This document shows, piece after piece, positions 1 to 6,037 of a stretch of 9,676 bases of DNA. Made by a program: the position numbers and the translations under genes. Position 1 is the stretch's first letter; each line of letters begins with the position of its first letter. The DNA lies in NCBI GenBank assembly GCA_003483745.1, contig DMYD01000010.1, positions 1 through 9,676 on the forward strand, written 5' to 3'. The notes under the pieces were generated by a model. That model was not told where the DNA came from and did not search any database. It was given only the letters and a program-made list of their open reading frames with translations. The stretch comes from Roseburia sp. GTDB lineage: Bacteria > Bacillota > Clostridia > Lachnospirales > Lachnospiraceae.

Positions 1-7
1 TCTGTTT

Positions 8-13
8 TGTCAA
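8..13 (-). promoter_or_regulatory. -35 box of a third leftward promoter (P3), cut by the window edge
   Basis: TTGACA sits in the same context as the P2 -35 box (AAAAAAGTTC immediately upstream). The -10 box would fall just outside the window, so it cannot be confirmed. Confidence 0.5.
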
Positions 14-94
14 GAACTTTTTTCATTTTTTTGAAAGTTTTTTTCAATCGGTTTTGTCCGATCTGTTCATTGCCTCAAACGCGACAACTCTGAT

Positions 95-123
95 ATCTTA
101 TCATGTGTTGTTCTGTTTGTCAA
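95..123 (-). promoter_or_regulatory. Strong promoter P2 firing leftward
   Basis: TTGACA (118-123) is perfect, with a 17-base spacer and a -10 box TAAGAT (95-100, 4 of 6). An A-tract (AAAAAAGTTC) precedes the -35 box. No reading frame starts between it and the left edge. With P1 and P3 it forms a tandem array like those before rRNA operons. Confidence 0.75.
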
Positions 124-139
124 GAACTTTTTTATCTTG

Positions 140-163
140 TTTTGGAAGATTTTCCAAAATCTT
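140..163. promoter_or_regulatory. Overlapping inverted repeats upstream of P2
   Basis: TTTTGGAA/TTCCAAAA (140-147, 152-159) and AAGATTTT/AAAATCTT (146-153, 156-163) overlap each other. They lie about 20-40 bases upstream of the P2 -35 box and inside the P1 transcript. They could be a regulator site, UP-type DNA or an RNA hairpin. Confidence 0.35.
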
Positions 164-208
164 GTTGCCCGCTGTAAGAACATGTCATGTCTTGCGGTCA
201 GCTTGACT

Positions 209-237
209 ATAATAGCACCTGTATCTTCTTCTGTCAA
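209..237 (-). promoter_or_regulatory. Very strong promoter P1 firing leftward
   Basis: The -35 box TTGACA (232-237) is perfect, the spacer is 17 bases, and the -10 box TATTAT (209-214) matches 5 of 6 with an extended TGC in front. An A-run just upstream could act as an UP element. Transcription would begin near 202 and run out of the left edge. Confidence 0.8.
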
Positions 238-305
238 CTCTTTTTTTACGAAAATTTCACTTTATATTGAAATACCACTTGCAAACATCTTTTATTCATA
301 TTGAG

Positions 306-368
306 ATGATGTTGAGGTCAAATAGTGCATACAAGATTTTTGAATACACTATTTGCCCCCAACATCAT
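306..368. repeat. Near-perfect 63-base inverted repeat just after radA
   Basis: ATGATGTTG (306-314) and CAAATAGTG (319-327) pair with CACTATTTG (347-355) and CAACATCAT (360-368). In the minus-strand RNA the four bases between the arm blocks add two G-C pairs and one G-U pair, leaving one mismatch in a 22-bp stem with a 19-base loop. It starts 16 bases after the radA stop. No T-run follows, so it is not a standard intrinsic terminator. It could block decay or transcription, or be a dispersed palindromic repeat or miniature element. Confidence 0.75.
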
Positions 369-384
369 TGTTTTGAAGAATTTT

Positions 385-1770
385 TCACTTTAAAATTGCA
401 TCCATCGCGTCCTTCACGGACTTCACACCGGTCAGGCGTATCCCCTTTGGCACGGAGCCGCTGTCTCTCATGGATTCCAAGCTTACCTGCGGCAGAATAC
501 ATTCGTTAAAACCAAGTTTCTTTGCCTCCATCACACGCTGCTCTGCCATACTGACCGCACGCACTTCTCCACTTAACCCGACTTCCCCGAAGCAGATTGT
601 CTTCTCATCGATTGGTTTCTCACGATAACTGGATATGATGGCAAGCACAATTCCAAGATCGATTGCCGGCTCATTCATTTTCACGCCGCCTGCAATATTC
701 ACATAGGCATCACAGTCTCCAAGTTTGAGTCCCAGCCTTTTTTCGAGCACAGCCATCAGGAGATTCACCCTGTTAAAATCGGTGCCCGCAGCCGTTCTTC
801 GCGGGATTCCAAAATTACTGTGACAGACTAACGCCTGTACCTCCACCAGAATCGGTCTGGTACCCTCCATGGAGCACGCAACGACAGAACCGGATGCGCC
901 TTCCGGTTTTCCACTCAGCATATATTCCGAAGGGTTTTCCACCTCCATCAGACCGTTCTGCCGCATCTCAAATACGCCAATCTCATTGGTCGAACCAAAT
1001 CTGTTTTTGACTCCGCGCAGGATACGGTATGCCGCATGTCTGTCCCCCTCAAAATAGAGCACGGTATCCACCATGTGTTCTAAGACTCTAGGTCCCGCAA
1101 CCACGCCTTCTTTTGTCACATGTCCAACGATAAAAATGGATATCCCCATCCCCTTTGCGATCTGCATAAACACCCCGGTAGATTCACGCACCTGGGATAC
1201 ACTGCCCGGAGCCGAAGAGACTTCCTCATTATACATGGTCTGTATAGAGTCTATGATCACGATCTGCGGTTTTTCCCGGTCAATCACAGCCTTTATCGTG
1301 TCCAAGTTCGTCTCACATAAAAGTGTCAGTGAATCGCCAAAGGTTCCGATACGTTCTGCCCTTATTTTGATCTGCTGCAGGGATTCCTCCCCGGATATAT
1401 ATAAGACACGCGCACCTTTCTCTGATAAATTCCGGCATACCTGTAAAAGTAGTGTTGACTTACCGATGCCCGGATCACCGCCTACTAATACTAAAGATCC
1501 CCGTACGATCCCACCGCCAAGCACACGGTCAAGTTCTTTCATATCTGTCGACATCCGCTTATCCTGCGTCATTTCGATCTGTGAAAGCGGAACCGTCTTC
1601 GCCTCTGTCGTTTTTGCTGCTACCCTGCCGCCTTTTGCTGCACTTTTTTTATCAATTGTCTCCTCAACGAATGTATTCCATTCCTTACATGCAGGACACT
1701 GTCCCATCCACTTGGATGATTCGTAACCACATTCCTGACAAAAAAATACTGTTGTTTTTCCCTTCGGCAT
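385..1770 (-). CDS. radA: DNA repair protein RadA (Sms), RecA-like branch-migration ATPase
   Basis: RadA is a cytoplasmic RecA-family ATPase that helps process recombination intermediates (DnaB-like branch migration) during repair and transformation. The 461-residue product matches the usual family length of about 450-460. In order it shows a four-Cys zinc finger (C11, C14, C25, C28), a Walker A loop GGDPGIGKST at 97-106, a Walker B strand ending VIIDS at 171-175, the RadA signature KNRFG at 255-259, and a C-terminal Lon-like domain from about 270 with GGVKMNEPAIDLG near 361-373. All hallmark motifs are intact. I chose the ATG at 1770 because the protein then begins MPKGKTTVFF just before the zinc finger and a GGAG lies 7 bases upstream. 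The in-frame ATG at 1830 adds 20 non-conserved residues and would lie upstream of the predicted transcription start. The gene has its own promoter and follows a terminator, so it is probably monocistronic here. Neither clpC nor disA, common neighbours of radA in Firmicutes, is next to it. Confidence 0.97.
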   Translation of the reverse strand: MPKGKTTVFFCQECGYESSKWMGQCPACKEWNTFVEETIDKKSAAKGGRVAAKTTEAKTVPLSQIEMTQDKRMSTDMKELDRVLGGGIVRGSLVLVGGDPGIGKSTLLLQVCRNLSEKGARVLYISGEESLQQIKIRAERIGTFGDSLTLLCETNLDTIKAVIDREKPQIVIIDSIQTMYNEEVSSAPGSVSQVRESTGVFMQIAKGMGISIFIVGHVTKEGVVAGPRVLEHMVDTVLYFEGDRHAAYRILRGVKNRFGSTNEIGVFEMRQNGLMEVENPSEYMLSGKPEGASGSVVACSMEGTRPILVEVQALVCHSNFGIPRRTAAGTDFNRVNLLMAVLEKRLGLKLGDCDAYVNIAGGVKMNEPAIDLGIVLAIISSYREKPIDEKTICFGEVGLSGEVRAVSMAEQRVMEAKKLGFNECILPQVSLESMRDSGSVPKGIRLTGVKSVKDAMDAILK

Positions 1771-1777
1771 ATTCCTT

Positions 1778-1781
1778 CTCC
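1778..1781 (-). promoter_or_regulatory. radA ribosome binding site
   Basis: GGAG sits 7 bases before the ATG at 1770, with a further AAGGA between. It supports 1770 over the in-frame ATG at 1830. Confidence 0.75.
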
Positions 1782-1801
1782 ATCTCTTTTTATTGTTTAT
1801 C

Positions 1802-1830
1802 AGTATACTTACTTTATCTGCAAAAAGCAA
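1802..1830 (-). promoter_or_regulatory. Probable radA promoter
   Basis: The -10 box TATACT (1802-1807, 5 of 6 consensus) is preceded at 17 bases by a weak -35 box TTGCTT (1825-1830, 3 of 6). Transcription would start near 1795, about 25 bases before the radA ATG. The weak -35 fits modest housekeeping expression. Confidence 0.55.
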
Positions 1831-1845
1831 CTTACTTTCTATTAC

Positions 1846-1882
1846 AAAAACCGGAAAAAGCGATCCGCTTCCTCCGGTTTTT
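1846..1882 (-). terminator. Intrinsic terminator after the downstream FN3 gene
   Basis: On the minus strand a 12-bp stem (ACCGGAGGAAGC with GCTTTTTCCGGT, including two G-U pairs) closes a GGATC loop and is followed by TTTTT. It starts about 15 bases after the stop at 1898. Flanking AAAA/TTTT lengthen the stem. It insulates radA from the FN3 gene. Confidence 0.9.
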
Positions 1883-1897
1883 ATTATTATTGCAGAA

Positions 1898-4800
1898 TTA
1901 TTTTTTTACTTTAATTTTCACTTTGGAACTTTCAACAGAAAAGTCTGCAAGCAATGCATTTTTTCCACTGGCAACTACTTTGTAATAATATGTCTTTTTC
2001 TTTTTCGCTTTCTTATCAGCAAAGGTTGTCTTCTTTGACGTTCCAACTAAAGTGTATTTACCATTCTTTTTCTCTGAACGGTAAATCTGATATTTTGTCG
2101 CACCTGTTACTTTATTGTAAGAAACCGTAACGGTTCCTTTTTTGTTATTTTTTGCTTTTGCGGCAATTTTCACGCCATATATAATGGAAGATGGTTTACC
2201 GGAAGCATAGACATCACTGCCTTCGTATGTCATATAGGAGGCAATTTTTGTTCCTTTTTCTCCATATGCACAGACTGTATAGTAGTATTTTACACCTGCT
2301 TTCAGCCGGGCATTATCATATGCAGTTGTCCCTGTAATGGATCCATCCACACCATAATATTCCTGATACATGACTTCGCTGGCACTTCCTGTATCATCAT
2401 TGGAATCTTTTGCGATCAGAGTCCCCCGTACTTTATAAAGCTTTTCATCTGAATTATATACAGCCATAGAGGTGGAACGGAATACTTTATAATATTTCGC
2501 ACCTGCTACCTTTTTCCAGGTGATCTTTACCGTATTTTTCTTCTCATCATAAGATGCCTTGATTGATTTTACCGCTGCAAGTGAAATGGATTCTTTTGAC
2601 GACATCCATATACTGTATTCATTTTTTGAATTGTAAGATCTTACCGATACACTTACATATTCTCCATTTTCTAAACCACTGATGGTATACTTATTTTTCT
2701 TTACTGTAACATATGTTTCCGTAGCTGCTTTTTTCCTGCCATATACATCATATACCATATATCGGATCTGATAGCCTGTGGCATATTTATCCGCATCCCA
2801 TTTTACGCTTACATTATTTCCTTTGTTTGTAAGAACCAGGTTATGCGGCTCTTCTAACTGCATTTCAACGATAGTTTTTGCAGAAATATTTTTTAAAGTT
2901 TTTCCATCCTTGTAATATGCATATACATAGTAAGTGTAGCGCTCACCGTATTTTAACTTTTTATCCGTATAGCTTGTCGTCTTTGCTTTTGTGATTGTTT
3001 TCACCAGCTCATACTTATCATTTGAAACAGCAAAGGCATTTTTTCCCGTAACCTCTGTGATATCCTTGTCACGCTCAGAGGTTCTGTAAATCTCATATTT
3101 GGTTGCAGAAGCCACTTTCGTCCAGGTCAGTTTTACTGAATTTTTTGACTTTTTGACGGCTTTCAACTCTATGTTGTTCACACAACTGGTAGTTACTGTA
3201 AGGTTCTTATATCCACTATAACTTTTAACTTTTCTGTCCGGATCATAATAATAAGAACGAATCTTATAGGTGTATTTTGTGCCCGCCTTTAAATTCTGAT
3301 CCGTGTAGATATTGTCTGTGATCGTGGCTATTTTCTTATATTTTTTCCCTGACAGACGGTAAATCTCATATCCGGTATTCATTCCTTTTGAAAAAGTAAA
3401 TTTTATGCTGTTTTTTCCTGCCTTTGTATTTACACTTGGTGTACTGATCTTACCCGTGTAGCTTACCATATTCGAAGCAGCACTCATTGCCGTATAATAA
3501 GTCATGGCAACCGGCACGTTCTGATAGCGCTCATTATTCTTTTCATCTTTGACAAATATTTCTTTGTTTACCGTCGTAAACGGCTGTTTTTGTGCATTAT
3601 ACAGAGAAGTTGACGTATCATAGGTATACGCAGCAAATGTATAGTTTACTCCCGGTTCTAATGAAAAGGCACCGTATGATCCATCACTTCCCGTTACCTT
3701 GTAAGCGCGGACATATGTGTTGATCTCTTTTTTCTGAAGTTCCGTAAGCGCATCCTTTAAGTAAAGTTTTTTCTGCTTTCCCTGCGCATCCGTATAATAA
3801 CCGTAAGCATTTAAAACATCATAATTAAAATACTCCGGCATTTTTCCATCTTTAAATACATAGATGACTACATTGGCATCAACCGGTGTCCAGGAAAGCT
3901 GAAAGCTATTTCCATTATTTGTTTTTTCTACATGCAGGTTTTGTACTACCGGTATATTTCCATTTATACTGCTGGTTGCAGCTACGACATCTGAATAGCT
4001 TCCATCTGAAATATATCCGTCTTCCGCGTTTCCTAATCTGACACAAAAGTAATAATATGGCAATCCACCATCTATTGTAAGATCATAATACGGCGTACTC
4101 GTGTAGATATTATCCTGGTCAATGGAATCGTTCTCTGCTTTTGCATTTTTATATGCATCGTACAACGCTCCCTTTTTGTTATAAAACTGTAAAAAGCTGT
4201 CTAAATCAGTAATGTCTAACGGTTTGTTGCTTCGTATATAGTAAAAACGATAATTATCTGCTCCGTTCTGTGCATTCCAGGAAACAGCCATCTTTTTCCC
4301 TTTTTCCGCAGCTGTGATACCGGTTACCGGTGATAATGCCTGCAGAGGATCATTTTTATAGGTATAGACATCCGACCATTCACCATACATGTCTGCCACA
4401 TACTTTGTCTGTTTGGATTCTATCACATATTTGCTCTTATCACTCCAGTTCTGATATTCGTCCTGTCTGATGTCCGTAACTTCATGATAATAGATTGCAC
4501 GTACTTTTACATTTACCTGTTCGCCTGCATTCAATACCACATATGGCAGCCGTTCCTGATTGGAAGTTGTCATCCTGTGTAAAGTTCCATCGGAAGCATC
4601 CAGATATAATCCGGACATATCATAGACGTTATCATTATCATTACAGATTACTTCATATCCAACCTTCATCAGATCCCCGGCTTTATTGGTAAGTGTTTCC
4701 GTATCATTCGTGATCCTGTTCCAGCTGATTTTCACATATGATTTGTCAAACGAAATCTCACTCAATACGCTTGCATATACGATATATCTATATTGCTTTG

Positions 4801-5866
4801 CTGTGGAATCGTATCTTGATGAATAGGATAAGTTATTATAAAAATGTCCATTATAACTATAATAAAGATCTTTTGTGCCATTTTTTACCGCATACTGATC
4901 TATCAGATTATTTACAGCCTCAAATGAATCTTCACAGGAACCGATCTCTACGATCTCGTTCGCTGCTGTCGTGTAATGATAACCGGTTGCGTCACACGTT
5001 TCTAAATTTTTATATGTTTTATCACCGATCTTATACATTCCATACGCATCTTTATACTGGTTTATATTACCTTTTATAATGTCATCTGCCTTATAATACA
5101 GCTTTACAAATCCATCGATATCCGTATCTGTGCACTGTCCATAATAGTTATCACCGTACTTATATAAACCTACTGTCTTATCCCAGAAATTGCTTCTTTT
5201 CGAAATATGATAGTTTGAATCACGTTCATCTGTCGTACCCGCTGCGATCACATAATCCTTTGATCTGTTCACATAAACATATCGCAGCTGCTGACCGGAC
5301 GCGGTCGTTACAATGTTCCCATCAATGGTTCCTTTGACATTGATTACTTTCGACGGCTTGTCAATCGCAGCATGTTCTTCCTCTTCCGTTGCTTCTTCTG
5401 TTTCTTCTTCCGATTCTTCTTCCGATTCTTTTTCTGTAACTTCGGTTCCGTCTGCTGTCTCTGCCTTGTCTACCGGATCTGTGGTTTCCGTCTCTCCCAC
5501 ATTTTTCGTTGTTTCTGCAGGATCTGTAGCTTCTGTCTTTTCTGTCTCTCCTGCTGTCTCTGTTGTCCCGGCAGTTTCGGTTGTTTCTGTTACATCTGAT
5601 ACTTCTGTTGTCTCACTGCCTTTTGTCTGCTCACTGTCTTTTTTCACAGGAACACGCTCCGCTTCACTTTCTGTCTCCGTCTGTTCCTGTTCTGTCTTTA
5701 AAGCAGTTTCCGCAGCTTCTGTCTCTGCTGTCGTCTCTGTTACTGTCTGTGCATCTGTCTGCGGCATTACTGCAGCATTCACCGATGCACCATCGCCTAT
5801 GGTCAGCGTAAGCGCCATTGCAAATGCCGCCATACGTTTCCAACCCGTGAGCTGATTTCTTTTCAT
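1898..5866 (-). CDS. Large secreted protein: Thr/Glu stalk, Tyr-rich repeats, eight fibronectin-III-like modules
   Basis: I do not recognise a named gene. The 1322-residue product has a Sec signal peptide: basic MKRNQLTGWKRM, hydrophobic AAFAMALTLTIG, and likely cleavage near SVNA|A at 31. A Thr/Glu-rich stalk follows (about 37-165), then a Tyr-rich domain with three related repeats (about 171-370). About eight beta-sandwich FN3-like modules then start near 368, 512, 639, 806, 898, 1005, 1098 and 1230. Modules carry recurring signatures such as VKLTWTKV, YEIYR, LKAGTKYTYKI and YTDKKL. The C-terminus is Lys-rich (IKVKK). There is no LPXTG motif, SLH domain, choline-binding repeat, C-terminal transmembrane helix or visible catalytic domain. 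A structural, adhesive or glycan-binding surface role is an inference. The ATG at 5866 is chosen for its AAGGAG site 8 bases upstream and for starting at the signal peptide; the ATG at 5902 would be almost at the transcription start. It is a paralogue of the next gene upstream, and it has its own promoter and terminator. Confidence 0.9.
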   Translation of the reverse strand: MKRNQLTGWKRMAAFAMALTLTIGDGASVNAAVMPQTDAQTVTETTAETEAAETALKTEQEQTETESEAERVPVKKDSEQTKGSETTEVSDVTETTETAGTTETAGETEKTEATDPAETTKNVGETETTDPVDKAETADGTEVTEKESEEESEEETEEATEEEEHAAIDKPSKVINVKGTIDGNIVTTASGQQLRYVYVNRSKDYVIAAGTTDERDSNYHISKRSNFWDKTVGLYKYGDNYYGQCTDTDIDGFVKLYYKADDIIKGNINQYKDAYGMYKIGDKTYKNLETCDATGYHYTTAANEIVEIGSCEDSFEAVNNLIDQYAVKNGTKDLYYSYNGHFYNNLSYSSRYDSTAKQYRYIVYASVLSEISFDKSYVKISWNRITNDTETLTNKAGDLMKVGYEVICNDNDNVYDMSGLYLDASDGTLHRMTTSNQERLPYVVLNAGEQVNVKVRAIYYHEVTDIRQDEYQNWSDKSKYVIESKQTKYVADMYGEWSDVYTYKNDPLQALSPVTGITAAEKGKKMAVSWNAQNGADNYRFYYIRSNKPLDITDLDSFLQFYNKKGALYDAYKNAKAENDSIDQDNIYTSTPYYDLTIDGGLPYYYFCVRLGNAEDGYISDGSYSDVVAATSSINGNIPVVQNLHVEKTNNGNSFQLSWTPVDANVVIYVFKDGKMPEYFNYDVLNAYGYYTDAQGKQKKLYLKDALTELQKKEINTYVRAYKVTGSDGSYGAFSLEPGVNYTFAAYTYDTSTSLYNAQKQPFTTVNKEIFVKDEKNNERYQNVPVAMTYYTAMSAASNMVSYTGKISTPSVNTKAGKNSIKFTFSKGMNTGYEIYRLSGKKYKKIATITDNIYTDQNLKAGTKYTYKIRSYYYDPDRKVKSYSGYKNLTVTTSCVNNIELKAVKKSKNSVKLTWTKVASATKYEIYRTSERDKDITEVTGKNAFAVSNDKYELVKTITKAKTTSYTDKKLKYGERYTYYVYAYYKDGKTLKNISAKTIVEMQLEEPHNLVLTNKGNNVSVKWDADKYATGYQIRYMVYDVYGRKKAATETYVTVKKNKYTISGLENGEYVSVSVRSYNSKNEYSIWMSSKESISLAAVKSIKASYDEKKNTVKITWKKVAGAKYYKVFRSTSMAVYNSDEKLYKVRGTLIAKDSNDDTGSASEVMYQEYYGVDGSITGTTAYDNARLKAGVKYYYTVCAYGEKGTKIASYMTYEGSDVYASGKPSSIIYGVKIAAKAKNNKKGTVTVSYNKVTGATKYQIYRSEKKNGKYTLVGTSKKTTFADKKAKKKKTYYYKVVASGKNALLADFSVESSKVKIKVKK
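4757..5356 (-). other. Tyr-rich three-repeat region of the downstream FN3 protein
   Basis: At residues about 171-370 the motif appears as VGLYKYGDNYYGQC (232-245), YGMYKIGDKTYKN (275-287) and DLYYSYNGHFYNN (333-345). Each is followed by a variable spacer, and the first FN3-like module starts immediately afterwards at LSEISFDK. It corresponds in position and pattern to the Tyr-rich region of the paralogue. Function is unknown; ligand binding through exposed aromatic residues is possible but only a guess. Confidence 0.55.
5375..5758 (-). repeat. Low-complexity Thr/Glu-rich stalk coding region
   Basis: This region encodes residues about 37-164, dominated by Thr, Glu, Ala and Ser with many TET, ETE and ETAG variants. 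It ends in a run of Glu (EEESEEETEEATEEEE). A 12-base direct repeat, cttcttccgatt, occurs twice in a row at 5404-5427. The composition suits an extended, negatively charged and possibly O-glycosylated spacer that carries the folded part away from the membrane or wall. The sequence is degenerate rather than a clean tandem array. Confidence 0.8.
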
Positions 5867-5874
5867 AACCTTTT

Positions 5875-5880
5875 CTCCTT
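5875..5880 (-). promoter_or_regulatory. Ribosome binding site fixing the start of the FN3 gene
   Basis: AAGGAG lies 8 bases before the ATG at 5866. It decides between this ATG and the in-frame one at 5902, which has no comparable site. Confidence 0.85.
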
Positions 5881-5892
5881 CTGATTTATTAT

Positions 5893-5906
5893 GCATGATC
5901 ACATGC
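5893..5906 (-). promoter_or_regulatory. Small hairpin at the predicted 5' end of the FN3 mRNA
   Basis: GCATG and CATGC (5 bp) flank a 4-base TGAT loop. The stem would be the very first bases of the transcript if it starts near 5906. Such 5' stems can protect mRNA from decay; that role here is inferred. Confidence 0.3.
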
Positions 5907-5912
5907 TTTTTT

Positions 5913-5941
5913 ATGTTACTGTAACAGTTTTTTCAAGTCAA
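5913..5941 (-). promoter_or_regulatory. Sigma-A-type promoter of the downstream FN3 gene
   Basis: On the minus strand a -35 box TTGACT (5936-5941, 5 of 6 consensus) is followed by a 17-base spacer and a -10 box TAACAT (5913-5918, 4 of 6). Transcription would start near 5906, giving a leader of about 40 bases before the ATG at 5866. This supports 5866 over 5902 as the start codon. Confidence 0.7.
5915..5925. promoter_or_regulatory. Palindrome overlapping the -10 box and spacer
   Basis: GTTACTGTAAC is an 11-base palindrome with 5-base arms around one central base. It overlaps the -10 box and the adjacent spacer of the promoter at 5913-5941. The position fits a repressor operator, but the palindrome is short and could be chance. 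Confidence 0.3.
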
Positions 5942-5969
5942 TCGTACTTTCGTACCTGAAATGTATAAC

Positions 5970-6010
5970 AAAAAAAGACCGCCACACCCTCCCGGGTGTG
6001 ACGATCTTTT
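5970..6010 (-). terminator. Intrinsic terminator after the upstream FN3 gene
   Basis: On the minus strand a 14-bp stem (AGATCGTCACACCC with GGGTGTGGCGGTCT, two G-U pairs) closes a GGGA loop and is followed by seven T. It begins about 28 bases after the stop at 6038. Flanking A/T runs extend the stem, so it could act in both directions. It separates the two FN3-like genes into different transcripts. Confidence 0.92.
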
Positions 6011-6037
6011 CTCTTACAATCTAAAATCTATCCGATC

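Larger units (their letters stand above)
1..133. repeat. Direct repeat carrying the P2 and P3 -35 regions
   Basis: tttgtcaagaactttttt is identical at 6-23 and 116-133, about 110 bases apart; extended copies 1-23 and 112-133 differ by one base in length. Each contains the -35 box and its upstream A-tract, so the promoter region probably grew by duplication. Confidence 0.8.
1..384. other. Gene-free control region left of radA
   Basis: No credible coding region is seen on either strand. From radA outward it holds the long inverted repeat (306-368), a small 6-bp inverted repeat (254-273), promoter P1, an imperfect palindrome around 176-193, overlapping inverted repeats (140-163), promoter P2, a 5-bp hairpin ATCGG/CCGAT (47-62), and the -35 box of P3. 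The organisation points to a heavily transcribed stable-RNA operon to the left; that gene itself is not in the window. Confidence 0.6.

Noticed and set aside
203..213. Plus-strand TTGACT and TATAAT boxes
   Set aside because: The two boxes overlap, with no usable 17-base spacing, and no plus-strand gene follows.
267..509. Small plus-strand reading frame at the left
   Set aside because: It spans the inverted repeat and the radA 3' end, has no ribosome site, and resembles no known protein.
1073..1726. Plus-strand reading frames inside radA
   Set aside because: They are antisense to an intact conserved gene and show no recognisable domains.
1771..1830. Extended start (ATG at 1830) for RadA
   Set aside because: It overlaps the predicted promoter -35 box and adds residues not seen before the RadA zinc finger.
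5313..5855. Ser/Val-rich plus-strand reading frame
   Set aside because: It is the mirror of the Thr/Glu low-complexity stalk; its composition is explained by the opposite strand.
1898..5866. LPXTG or other wall-anchor motif in the FN3 proteins
   Set aside because: The C-termini end directly after the last FN3-like module with Lys-rich tails; no sorting motif or hydrophobic segment is present.
5867..5902. Extended start (ATG at 5902) for the downstream FN3 protein
   Set aside because: It lies only a few bases after the predicted transcription start, has no ribosome site, and would bury the signal peptide behind 12 polar residues.
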